A stretch of DNA of 17,043 bases, taken from the NCBI GenBank assembly GCA_934358235.1, contig CAKRKK010000026.1, positions 1 to 17,043 on the forward strand, written 5' to 3'. Position numbers and translations under genes: made by a program. The notes beneath the pieces are model-generated. The model was given only the letters and a program-made list of their open reading frames with translations, had not been told where the DNA came from and searched no databases. Origin of the DNA: an uncultured Lachnospira sp. Its GTDB lineage: Bacteria > Bacillota > Clostridia > Lachnospirales > Lachnospiraceae. Position 1 is the stretch's first letter; each line of letters begins with the position of its first letter. Below are positions 1 to 6,904 of this stretch, piece after piece.

Positions 1-161
1 GTGCATATGGAGATACAGGACATCATCTTCATTTCCATCTTTGTCCTAAGTATAAGGATGAATATGAATGGGGCGGAGTGTTCCTTATGAATCCAGATAA
101 AAAGTATTTAACAGATGCAGAATATGCAGAAATGATTGAAAAGATCAAGGCTAATCTTTAA
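1..161 (+). CDS. HIT-family nucleotide hydrolase/transferase, C-terminal fragment
   Basis: The open frame enters from the left edge (first full codon at 3) and stops with TAA at 159-161, leaving 52 residues. The visible part contains HLHFHLCP, which fits the histidine-triad signature HxHxHxx of the HIT superfamily. In that family the central histidine attacks the alpha-phosphate of dinucleoside polyphosphates or nucleoside phosphoramidates. The residues after the triad (WGGVFLMNP, then a lysine-rich helix) fit the C-terminal end of small cytoplasmic HIT proteins. The N-terminal half, including the nucleotide-binding asparagine, lies outside the window, so the subfamily and substrate cannot be named. 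A strong terminator follows at 194-243, so this is the last gene of its transcript. Confidence 0.72.
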   Translation, partial: AYGDTGHHLHFHLCPKYKDEYEWGGVFLMNPDKKYLTDAEYAEMIEKIKANL

Positions 162-193
162 TTCATAGTGTAGTACTGATAAACGGTAATAAG

Positions 194-243
194 AAATATC
201 GTTATGTCTGGCTATAATGTGCCAGATATAGCGATATTTTTTT
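194..243 (+). terminator. Rho-independent terminator after the HIT gene
   Basis: A 19-base left arm (194-212) pairs with 221-239 through an 8-base loop. Seventeen positions are Watson-Crick pairs, and the other two allow G-U wobbles. A run of seven T (237-243) follows. This is a classic intrinsic terminator for the gene ending at 161. Its T run touches the -35 box of the next promoter. Confidence 0.9.
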
Positions 244-270
244 GATTTTTATACAATTATATGATACAAT
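242..270 (+). promoter_or_regulatory. Sigma-A-type promoter for the EAL-domain gene
   Basis: TTGATT (242-247), a 17-base spacer and TACAAT (265-270), with an upstream TG (262-263) making an extended -10. Transcription would start near 277, giving a leader of about 65 bases to the ATG at 343. The -35 box begins inside the T run of the preceding terminator. Confidence 0.65.
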
Positions 271-342
271 TAATGAAAATAAATGTGTAAAAGAAGTAAA
301 TGTTGTGCATTTTAACGTAGATATTTATCGGAGAGGCTATTT

Positions 343-1713
343 ATGGAACATACGAGAGACAACCAACAGAAGAAAGTAACGGCTTCAAGAATTGAAAGTG
401 ATGAATTGTATTTATATTCGCTAAGGAAGATGGCTGATAATAATATTAACAGTAATGAGTCACCGCTGACAGGATTATATGGAATTAAAGCATTTTTTTA
501 TCAATCTAATGAATTAATGAAGAATAATCCTGATAAACATTTTGCGGTTATAAGAATGGATATATATCGTTTCAAGACCGTGAATGAATTCTGTGGAAGG
601 CAGGAGGCAGATAATCTGTTAAAATATATATCAGGGCTGTTTAACAGATATGCAGGTGAATATGCTATTGCCGGACATTTCAGGGCAGATATATTTACCC
701 TGTGTACGAGCTTTGAAGATAAACAACAGCTAATAGATATAGCTAAGGATATTAAGAATGCAATAGACAGTTATGAAATATCCTGTAAGATTATTCCAGC
801 ATTTGGAATATGCATTAACGCTGGAAATCTTGATATAAGCCTTATGTGTGACTATGCAGATCTTGCGTTACAGAGGATTAAGGGAAAGGTATTCAGAGTA
901 TACGAATTCTATGATACAGATATGCGTGAGAGAATGCTCCTTGAGAAAAAGATTGAGAATGACATACTCCCCGCGCTAAAGGATAACTGCATAAAGCCAT
1001 ATATACAGCCAAAGGTTGACATGCGTACAGGCCGTATAGTTGGTGGAGAAGCACTTGTAAGATGGCGGTGTAAGGATGGCACAATGGTATATCCGGATGA
1101 GTTTATACCAGTTATAGAAAAGAATGGCTACGTGCTGGATGTTGATGATTATATGTGGGACAGAGTATGTTATTATATTAAACAGCTTGAAAATGATGGT
1201 AAAACTCCGGTTCCGATATCTATTAATGTATCAAGAATGCATGTATATCAGGAGGATTTTATACAAAGAGTTAAAAAAATCACAGACAGATATGATATCG
1301 ATCCTAAGCTGATACCTTTAGAGATTACAGAAAGTGCATTTACAAGTGAGGAGAGTAGTCTTTATAAGAAGGTCAAGCTCCTTCAGGATGATGGTTACCG
1401 GTTTTCTATGGACGACTTTGGTTCTGGATATTCATCACTTGGAATGCTTAAGGATGAGCGTGTTGATGAGGTTAAGATTGATAAAACTTTTGTAGACGAT
1501 ATAGCCACAGATAAGGGAAGAATTCTGCTAAAGAACGTTATACAGATGATTAGTGCTCTTGGCATAGATATGATAGCAGAGGGAGTGGAAACTAAGGAAC
1601 AGGTTGATTTTCTTGTCCAGAATGGCTGCAATTATGCACAGGGATATTATTATTATAAGCCTATGCCAATAGAAGAATTCGTATTACTGCTTGAAAAGTC
1701 GGGTGAAGAGTGA
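343..1713 (+). CDS. Cyclic-di-GMP phosphodiesterase: degenerate GGDEF domain followed by EAL domain
   Basis: A 456-residue protein with no membrane segment or signal peptide. Residues about 40-195 have a GGDEF fold, but the signature position reads RADIF (114-118) instead of GGDEF, and no RxxD inhibitory site is seen, so cyclase activity is unlikely. Residues about 210-450 form an EAL domain with the usual catalytic set: E236-A237-L238 (GGEALVRW), INVS, LEITES, DDFG (357-360), VKID with K378, and EGVET (413-417). It should therefore linearise cyclic-di-GMP to pGpG in the cytoplasm. The dead GGDEF domain may bind GTP or regulate the EAL domain, as in other hybrids. The ATG at 343 follows a GGAGAGG ribosome site. 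The gene has its own promoter, and a PilZ receptor gene lies two genes downstream. Confidence 0.93.
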   Translation: MEHTRDNQQKKVTASRIESDELYLYSLRKMADNNINSNESPLTGLYGIKAFFYQSNELMKNNPDKHFAVIRMDIYRFKTVNEFCGRQEADNLLKYISGLFNRYAGEYAIAGHFRADIFTLCTSFEDKQQLIDIAKDIKNAIDSYEISCKIIPAFGICINAGNLDISLMCDYADLALQRIKGKVFRVYEFYDTDMRERMLLEKKIENDILPALKDNCIKPYIQPKVDMRTGRIVGGEALVRWRCKDGTMVYPDEFIPVIEKNGYVLDVDDYMWDRVCYYIKQLENDGKTPVPISINVSRMHVYQEDFIQRVKKITDRYDIDPKLIPLEITESAFTSEESSLYKKVKLLQDDGYRFSMDDFGSGYSSLGMLKDERVDEVKIDKTFVDDIATDKGRILLKNVIQMISALGIDMIAEGVETKEQVDFLVQNGCNYAQGYYYYKPMPIEEFVLLLEKSGEE

Positions 1714-1767
1714 TAAAATATCTGTCGGCGTATTTTAGATAATTGAGATAAAAAAGGAGAATTTAAA

Positions 1768-2505
1768 ATGTCAGGACATTCAAAATTTGCTAACATAGCC
1801 CATAAGAAAGCTGCTAATGATGCTGCTAAGGGTAAGATATTTACAAGACTTGGTAAGGAGATTATGGTTGCCGTTAAAGAAGGTGGACCTGATGTTAATA
1901 ATAATAGTAAGTTAAGACAGGTTGTAACTAAGTGTAAGGCAGCTAATATGCCTAATGATACAATAGATAGAGCTATTAAGAAGGCTGCAAGTACAGATAT
2001 GTCTAACTTTGAATCAGTTACATATGAAGGCTATGGTCCTAATGGAACAGCTATCATAGTTGAGGCTTTAACAGATAACAGAAACCGTGCAGCCTCTAAT
2101 ATTAGAAATGCATTTACAAAGGGCGGCGGTAACGTAGGTACACCTGGCTGTGTATCCTTTATGTTCGATAACAAGGGACAGATAATCGTTGATAAGGAAG
2201 AATGTGACAAGGATGCAGATGACCTTATGATGCTTGCTCTGGATGCTGGTGCAGACGATTTCAATGAAGAGGAAGAATGCTATGAGATAACAACAGCTCC
2301 AGATGATTTTGGAACTGTAAGTGATGCTCTTTCAAACGAGGGTGTAACTTTCGCCTCAGCAGAGGTTACTATGATACCTCAGACAATGGTTGAGCTTACA
2401 TCAGAAGAGGATATCAAGAAGATGAGAAGAATACTTGCACTTCTTGATGAAGAAGATGATGTGCAGAATGTTTACCATAACTGGGATGAACCAGTAGAGG
2501 AATAA
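1768..2505 (+). CDS. yebC: YebC/PmpR (TACO1) family protein
   Basis: A 245-residue protein, the normal family length, starting with the near-invariant MSGHSKFANIAHKKAANDAA. It also has the family's EGGPDVNNNSKLR, the ANMPNDTIDRAIKKA helix, and the YEGYGPNGTAIIVEALTDN segment (line quoted in parts). YebC proteins were long annotated as DNA-binding regulators. More recent work on bacterial YebC and mitochondrial TACO1 supports a role in translation, relieving ribosome stalling at proline runs. From sequence alone I can give only the family. The start has an AAAGGAGAA ribosome site. It begins 54 bases after the EAL gene with no convincing terminator between, so the two may share a transcript. 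The C-terminus is strongly acidic. Confidence 0.95.
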   Translation: MSGHSKFANIAHKKAANDAAKGKIFTRLGKEIMVAVKEGGPDVNNNSKLRQVVTKCKAANMPNDTIDRAIKKAASTDMSNFESVTYEGYGPNGTAIIVEALTDNRNRAASNIRNAFTKGGGNVGTPGCVSFMFDNKGQIIVDKEECDKDADDLMMLALDAGADDFNEEEECYEITTAPDDFGTVSDALSNEGVTFASAEVTMIPQTMVELTSEEDIKKMRRILALLDEEDDVQNVYHNWDEPVEE

Positions 2506-2878
2506 GAGGAAAATTGTTTGGGTAACTTTTATTGATTAAATATTTATATAATAAAAGGTTACATAAACAAATGGACGAATCAGGGGGGCTTGAGTGCAAC
2601 GCACTAAGGTCCCCCTGTAAACTATAATGTTCCATATTGAAAACTTGCTACTTGCTAAAAGTACCTGACTGTGGAAAGTTTGACCCAATATGAGAAAAAG
2701 CAAATCTAAGTCAAACTTAGTAAGAAGGCTACAAGATAATTAATAAGCTGTCTAAACAACAACTTACTTAAATAATGCTTAAACAATAATTTAGGTCTTT
2801 TAATTTACAGAAAATAATGTTATTATTAAAGAAATATTTTGTGATTACAATATAGTAATCTATTAAACGGAGAAAATA
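2506..2878 (+). other. Hairpin-rich intergenic region upstream of the PilZ gene
   Basis: No believable gene is seen in these 373 bases. Four inverted repeats lie in a row. (A) 2514-2532 pairs with 2551-2570 with a small internal loop and one bulge. (B) 2581-2597 pairs with 2601-2617 around an AAC loop and includes a five-pair G/C block unusual for this AT-rich DNA. (C) 2633-2646 pairs with 2675-2692 with a bulge; inside it is a small TACTT/AAGTA hairpin and a tandem 7-base repeat (2644-2657). (D) 2706-2711 pairs with 2715-2720. None is followed by a clear T run, so they are not ordinary terminators. Perfect TATAAT boxes occur at 2547-2552 and 2623-2628 but lack good -35 partners. The stretch 2721-2878 is AT-rich, with only a GGAG ribosome site near its end. 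Confidence 0.5.
2581..2617 (+). repeat. GC-rich hairpin
   Basis: The left arm 2581-2597 and right arm 2601-2617 form about sixteen pairs around a 3-base loop, with one G-A mismatch at 2592/2606 and two G-U pairs. The downstream bases (TAAACTATAATG) are not a T run. It could be part of a structured leader or small RNA, or a weak processing or termination element. I do not recognise it as a known family. Confidence 0.6.
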
Positions 2879-3625
2879 ATGCTGATTAAAGAAGTACCTA
2901 AAGGGGCAGAGCTTACGATAGAAGTAAGTGTTTCAGGAAGAAAGCTGGAATTCAGCTCACATTGCATAGATACGGGTGCTGGATATCTATATGCAGAGCC
3001 TGTAAGAATAGACGGCAAAAGAATATCCTTTGAAGCTACTGTTACGTTATCAGTAGGACTTGTATATATAAGAGAAGATAAGAACCCCGTTTTGTGGAGA
3101 GGTGTAGGAATAACCACAATATATGAGAATGATAAGGCGGTGTATAAGATAACCTCAACGCTGGAAGGCTATGAAATGAACAGAAGACAGGCATTCAGAT
3201 TATTTCTTGGACTTGGAGGCGTGGCACAGATAGGCATTAACAAGAAAGCCATTAACGTCATAGTTAAAGATGTAAGTGAGAATGGCTTTGCCTTTGTTGG
3301 AAATGAAGATATAGAGGTTAATAATACACCGGTAAGACTTGTATTTAAGGATATGGATGATACCATAAGCCTTATGGGACTTGTTGTAAGAAAGATTATA
3401 GTTAGTGAGAAAAAGGTAATATATGGCTGTTCATTAACCTCAGCTAATAAGGATATTGTACACTATATTAACCAGAAGCAAAGATATTATCTTTCGACAG
3501 CAAGAAATGCGCAGGTGAATGCTAACAGAGAGGCGATAAAGAAAGCTCTTCATGAGCCGTCTAAGCGTATTAATGATAAAGGAGCACAGACAGATACGAA
3601 AAAAGATAAGAAAAACAAAAAATAA
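2879..3625 (+). CDS. PilZ-domain cyclic-di-GMP receptor, YcgR-like
   Basis: A 248-residue cytoplasmic protein. The N-terminal part (about 1-95) is beta-rich and fits a YcgR-type N-terminal domain. The PilZ domain follows, with the two hallmark ligand motifs: RxxxR at R103-R107 (in NRRQAFRL) and DxSxxG at 131-136 (DVSENG). These bind the phosphates and guanines of a cyclic-di-GMP dimer in characterised PilZ proteins. The C-terminus (about 215-248) is lysine-rich and probably disordered. The ATG has a GGAG site seven bases upstream. YcgR-like proteins usually act on the flagellar motor or exopolysaccharide machinery, but the target here is unknown. The next gene resembles a flagellar-operon protein, which mildly favours motility. 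No terminator is seen before that gene, 83 bases downstream. Confidence 0.88.
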   Translation: MLIKEVPKGAELTIEVSVSGRKLEFSSHCIDTGAGYLYAEPVRIDGKRISFEATVTLSVGLVYIREDKNPVLWRGVGITTIYENDKAVYKITSTLEGYEMNRRQAFRLFLGLGGVAQIGINKKAINVIVKDVSENGFAFVGNEDIEVNNTPVRLVFKDMDDTISLMGLVVRKIIVSEKKVIYGCSLTSANKDIVHYINQKQRYYLSTARNAQVNANREAIKKALHEPSKRINDKGAQTDTKKDKKNKK

Positions 3626-3708
3626 TAAATAAAATAATAAATAGCAATAAATATTGAAAAAATAACAAAAGAATATGGAAAAGGTTAAAGGGAAAGAGGG
3701 ATTGTATA

Positions 3709-4257
3709 TTGGAAGCTAATAATAGAAAAGATGACCATGTACAGGATGGCAGAGAAAAGAGAGACTATGTGAGGTCAGAATTAGATGACCAGTACACAAT
3801 TACAAAGAAGTGTCCTAAATGCGGTACTAATATGGTATATGCTTTTGGAGAGGTGTATGAGTGTCCTAATTGTGGAGATAAAGAGTATACTGATTTTGGA
3901 AAGATAAGAGAATATTTAGAGGAGCATGGACCACAGAATGCGGTTACGATAGCAGATGCAACAGGAGTTAGTGTTAAGGTTATACAGAAGTTTCTATATC
4001 AGGGCAGAATAGAGATACCTGATGGCTCAGATTCGTATATTAAGTGCCAGATGTGTGGTGCGGATATAAGATATGGCAGATTATGTCCGGAATGTACAGC
4101 AAAGCTTAATAAGGATAAGCAGGCAATGGTATATGTCGGAGAAAAACCTAAGCATAAGCGTGATGTTGACGGTAAGATGCATACTCTTGATGAAAGAGAA
4201 AGAGAGAATGTATCAAGGAAGCCGATAGCTATGAGAAGAAACAATAATAAGAAATAA
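3709..4257 (+). CDS. Zinc-ribbon/HTH protein resembling flagellar-operon protein YvyF
   Basis: A 182-residue protein starting at TTG. An AAAGAGGG ribosome site lies about eight bases upstream, and no in-frame ATG lies nearby. Order of parts: a charged N-terminus, a zinc-ribbon pair C35/C38 and C52/C55, a MerR-like helix-turn-helix region (about 63-103, with ATGVSVKVIQKFLYQGRI), a second cysteine pair set C113/C116 and C126/C129, and a basic tail. Zinc ligands flanking a 'VSxxxIxKFIxxGR' helix match the family of uncharacterised proteins found in flagellar operons of Bacillota (YvyF in Bacillus subtilis). That family is about 140 residues, so this copy has extra ends. No flagellar structural genes are in the window. 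A DNA- or RNA-binding role is an inference. Confidence 0.65.
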   Translation: MEANNRKDDHVQDGREKRDYVRSELDDQYTITKKCPKCGTNMVYAFGEVYECPNCGDKEYTDFGKIREYLEEHGPQNAVTIADATGVSVKVIQKFLYQGRIEIPDGSDSYIKCQMCGADIRYGRLCPECTAKLNKDKQAMVYVGEKPKHKRDVDGKMHTLDERERENVSRKPIAMRRNNNKK

Positions 4258-4332
4258 TAAACTAAAATGCTAATAAATAATAATTTATTAATAAAGCTAA
4301 TTAATATGGCATACTAAAAGGAGGCACTATTT

Positions 4333-6351
4333 ATGAAAAAAATAAGCTTATTAAACGAAGAATTTGTTGATTTTCCAATAGGGGAATTCCCTTACGACAA
4401 AAATCATTCAGCTATGGGAGAGTATCATTTTATACATTATCCTGGAATGTATGGAAAATGGTATGATCCGGTCTGCAATTACAGATATAATGGACAAGGG
4501 GCTTCATGGTGTATTACAGAGTGTAATGGAAAACATTATATGGAGCAGATGAGACTGCATAATGACCAGCCACATCGTACATTTCCGACTCTTGAAACTG
4601 GAGACAGATTCTGGAGAGATTATGATATAGAGGCTGGATTAAGGATGTTTAATACTAAGTGGGGATGTGCGGGAGTAGGTTTTTGTGCACAGAATTCACT
4701 TAATATGCTTGCATTTATATTAGAGGATAAGAAGGCCAAGCTTGTATACAGACATAAGGAAAGTGTAGAGGAGCTTGAAAGCGTTGACTTTGATTATAAT
4801 TGCGATGATACATACAATATAAAAGTATCAGTTAATAAAAAGCAGGTTATATGCAGCATTGATGGAAAGGCTTATATAGATATACAGACAGATTATGCAC
4901 TTCAGGGTGGAAAGGTTGCTATTACTGCAACTATACCAGCCGCCTTTGGTTATGTTAAGGTAACAGTTGATGAAGCTGTAAAGGAAGAAATAGACAGCAA
5001 GAGAAAAGAGTACGAAGCACAATGTATACAGGCACAGCAGAAGGTACCTAAGATGAAACTTGTAAAGAAGATTGATCTTAAAGGCTGTGGAACTGGAAGA
5101 CAGTTAAGATTCGGACATCTTCTTGGTAACTCAGAGTATCAGATGGTTATGGCTCAATGCCAGAAGAGAGTAAACAGAGATTCCTATGGAACAATAAGCT
5201 GCCTTACTGCTATGGATCTTGATGGCAATATATTGTGGCAGCATGGTGAACCAACATCTAATACCGAAATTGGTAACATTTCAGCGGATATGCCTATGCA
5301 GATATACGATATAGATGGCGATGGCTATGATGAGGTTATAACAGCCAAGAACTTTGAGATACTCATACTTGATGGAAAAACAGGAGAAGTTAAGAAAAGA
5401 GCTAAGACTCCTTATTCAACAAGCCAGGAGGACGGAACTATTATAGGTGTTCCTGATGGTGAATATGCATTTGACAGGATTAATGCAGATGGAATGAGAA
5501 TATGCAACTTCCGTGGACTGGATAAGCCAAGGGATATTCTTATTAAGGACAGATATTGCAGGGTTTATGCACTTAATGATAATCTTGAGGTTATGTGGCA
5601 TTTCCAGAGTGATAAGAATACAGGACATTTTCCATTTGCAATAGATATTAATGGTGATGGACACGATGAACTTCTTGTTGGTTATAATATGCTTGATTGT
5701 AATGGTAAAAGATTATGGACTATGCCATTTACAGAGGATCATATTGATGAGATAGTTCCAGGAAGGTTTGAATCTGGCCCTAATAAGGGAAAGAAGTTCT
5801 TTGCATGTGTTGCAGGTACACAGGGCTTCATACTGTGTGACTTTGAAGGTAATATATTAAAGCAGGACGGTATTGGACACGCACAGAGAGTAAGTCTTGC
5901 GAATTATTGTCCGGATAAGCCGGGTTATGAAATGGCAGTTGTGAATTTCTGGGGACATCAGGGAATTATATATTTCTATGACAGCGAAGGTCACGAACTT
6001 TGGGAAATGGAAAATGAACTGAATGGTAATCTTCTAACACCAGTTAACTGGACAGGAGATGGACAGGACTTTATACTGCTTAATGCGGATGTAAAGCGTG
6101 GTGGCATGATAGATGGCAATGGTATTACAGTAGTAAGCTTCCCAGATGATGGACATCCTACATTATGCGCAGAGGCAGTTAATATCCTTGGAGATGCAAG
6201 AGATGAAATAGTTACGTGGGATTATAATTCAATGTATATATACACCCAGGATGATGAACCAAAGGATAATGTATACAAGCCATATAAGTATCCTGATTAT
6301 AATGCCTCTAATTACAGGGGAGAATATTCATACAGAGAAATATTCTGGTAA
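4333..6351 (+). CDS. Cytoplasmic beta-propeller protein, possible rhamnogalacturonan lyase (PL11-like)
   Basis: A 672-residue protein with no signal peptide (it starts MKKISLLNEEF). Residues about 1-215 look like a concanavalin-type beta-sandwich. From about 245 to 655 there are beta-propeller repeats with calcium-site-like loops: DIDGDGYDE (326-334), DINGDGHDE (438-446) and a partial GDARDE (620-625). Each is followed by hydrophobic strands, with recurring 'DGNxLW' turns. This arrangement and the DxDGDGxDE loops recall FG-GAP repeats and family 11 polysaccharide lyases such as YesW/YesX, which cut the rhamnogalacturonan I backbone of pectin. If correct, the lack of a signal peptide points to a role on imported oligosaccharides. 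No sugar transporter or other pectin gene is adjacent, and I could not place catalytic residues, so the enzyme call is tentative. It has a strong AAGGAGG ribosome site. Confidence 0.55.
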   Translation: MKKISLLNEEFVDFPIGEFPYDKNHSAMGEYHFIHYPGMYGKWYDPVCNYRYNGQGASWCITECNGKHYMEQMRLHNDQPHRTFPTLETGDRFWRDYDIEAGLRMFNTKWGCAGVGFCAQNSLNMLAFILEDKKAKLVYRHKESVEELESVDFDYNCDDTYNIKVSVNKKQVICSIDGKAYIDIQTDYALQGGKVAITATIPAAFGYVKVTVDEAVKEEIDSKRKEYEAQCIQAQQKVPKMKLVKKIDLKGCGTGRQLRFGHLLGNSEYQMVMAQCQKRVNRDSYGTISCLTAMDLDGNILWQHGEPTSNTEIGNISADMPMQIYDIDGDGYDEVITAKNFEILILDGKTGEVKKRAKTPYSTSQEDGTIIGVPDGEYAFDRINADGMRICNFRGLDKPRDILIKDRYCRVYALNDNLEVMWHFQSDKNTGHFPFAIDINGDGHDELLVGYNMLDCNGKRLWTMPFTEDHIDEIVPGRFESGPNKGKKFFACVAGTQGFILCDFEGNILKQDGIGHAQRVSLANYCPDKPGYEMAVVNFWGHQGIIYFYDSEGHELWEMENELNGNLLTPVNWTGDGQDFILLNADVKRGGMIDGNGITVVSFPDDGHPTLCAEAVNILGDARDEIVTWDYNSMYIYTQDDEPKDNVYKPYKYPDYNASNYRGEYSYREIFW

Positions 6352-6377
6352 AGCTTGTAACTGAATGGAGATTTATT

Positions 6378-6878
6378 ATGAATAATGAATTAACGCCAAG
6401 CGACATAAAGAAGATGGAAGATGAAATAGAATACCGTGTACATGAAGTAAGAAAAAAGGCTCTTGAGGACGTAAAGGAAGCAAGGGCACAGGGTGATCTA
6501 AGTGAGAATTTCGAGTATTATGCAGCTAAAAGGTTTAAGAACCAGAATGAAAGCCGCATAAGATATCTTCAGAGAATGATAAAGACTGCTACTGTTATAT
6601 CGGAGGATTCAGCAGAGGATGAAGCTGGTGTTAATAATACTGTAACAGTAAAGTACGAAGATGATGGAACAACAGAAAGGATAAAGCTTGTAACAACAGT
6701 CAGAGGTGATTCACTTGAAGGCTTAATAAGCATTGAATCGCCTCTTGGCAAGGCAATTCTTGGACATAAGGCTGGTGACAGGGTTGAGGTTGTTGTTAAA
6801 GATAATAACAGTTATTTTATAGAGATATTAGCTATAGAGAATACAGACAGCTCAGGTGATGAGATAATGAGCTATTAA
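6378..6878 (+). CDS. GreA/GreB-family transcript cleavage factor
   Basis: A 166-residue protein with the two Gre domains. The N-terminal coiled coil (about 5-78) carries the tip motif ARAQGDLSENFEYYAA, with D40 and E43 in place for the RNA polymerase active site. The C-terminal FKBP-like domain contains SPLGKAILGHKAGD. Gre factors enter the secondary channel of backtracked polymerase and trigger transcript cleavage. The coil after the tip and the long acidic linker diverge from the main GreA of Bacillota, so this may be a second Gre copy. I therefore give no gene symbol. It begins 26 bases after the beta-propeller gene and ends 26 bases before the helicase gene, consistent with one transcript. 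GGAG precedes the ATG. Confidence 0.88.
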   Translation: MNNELTPSDIKKMEDEIEYRVHEVRKKALEDVKEARAQGDLSENFEYYAAKRFKNQNESRIRYLQRMIKTATVISEDSAEDEAGVNNTVTVKYEDDGTTERIKLVTTVRGDSLEGLISIESPLGKAILGHKAGDRVEVVVKDNNSYFIEILAIENTDSSGDEIMSY

Positions 6879-6904
6879 TAGCTTGAAAAGTTGAAAGGCG
6901 GCTT

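Noticed and set aside
1768..2505. Calling YebC a DNA-binding transcription regulator
   Set aside because: The older label rests on a few cases. Translation-related roles now have better support, and sequence alone does not decide.
343..2505. A phage- or island-derived origin for the cyclic-di-GMP cluster
   Set aside because: Base and codon use match the rest of the window, and there are no integrase, transposase or attachment repeats.
2414..2635. Minus-strand 73-residue open frame between yebC and the PilZ gene
   Set aside because: It runs antisense into yebC, has low-complexity composition and no ribosome site.
2506..2878. A cyclic-di-GMP riboswitch upstream of the PilZ gene
   Set aside because: I looked for the conserved core elements of the class I switch and did not find them. 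A faint likeness of hairpin B to part of class II is not enough.
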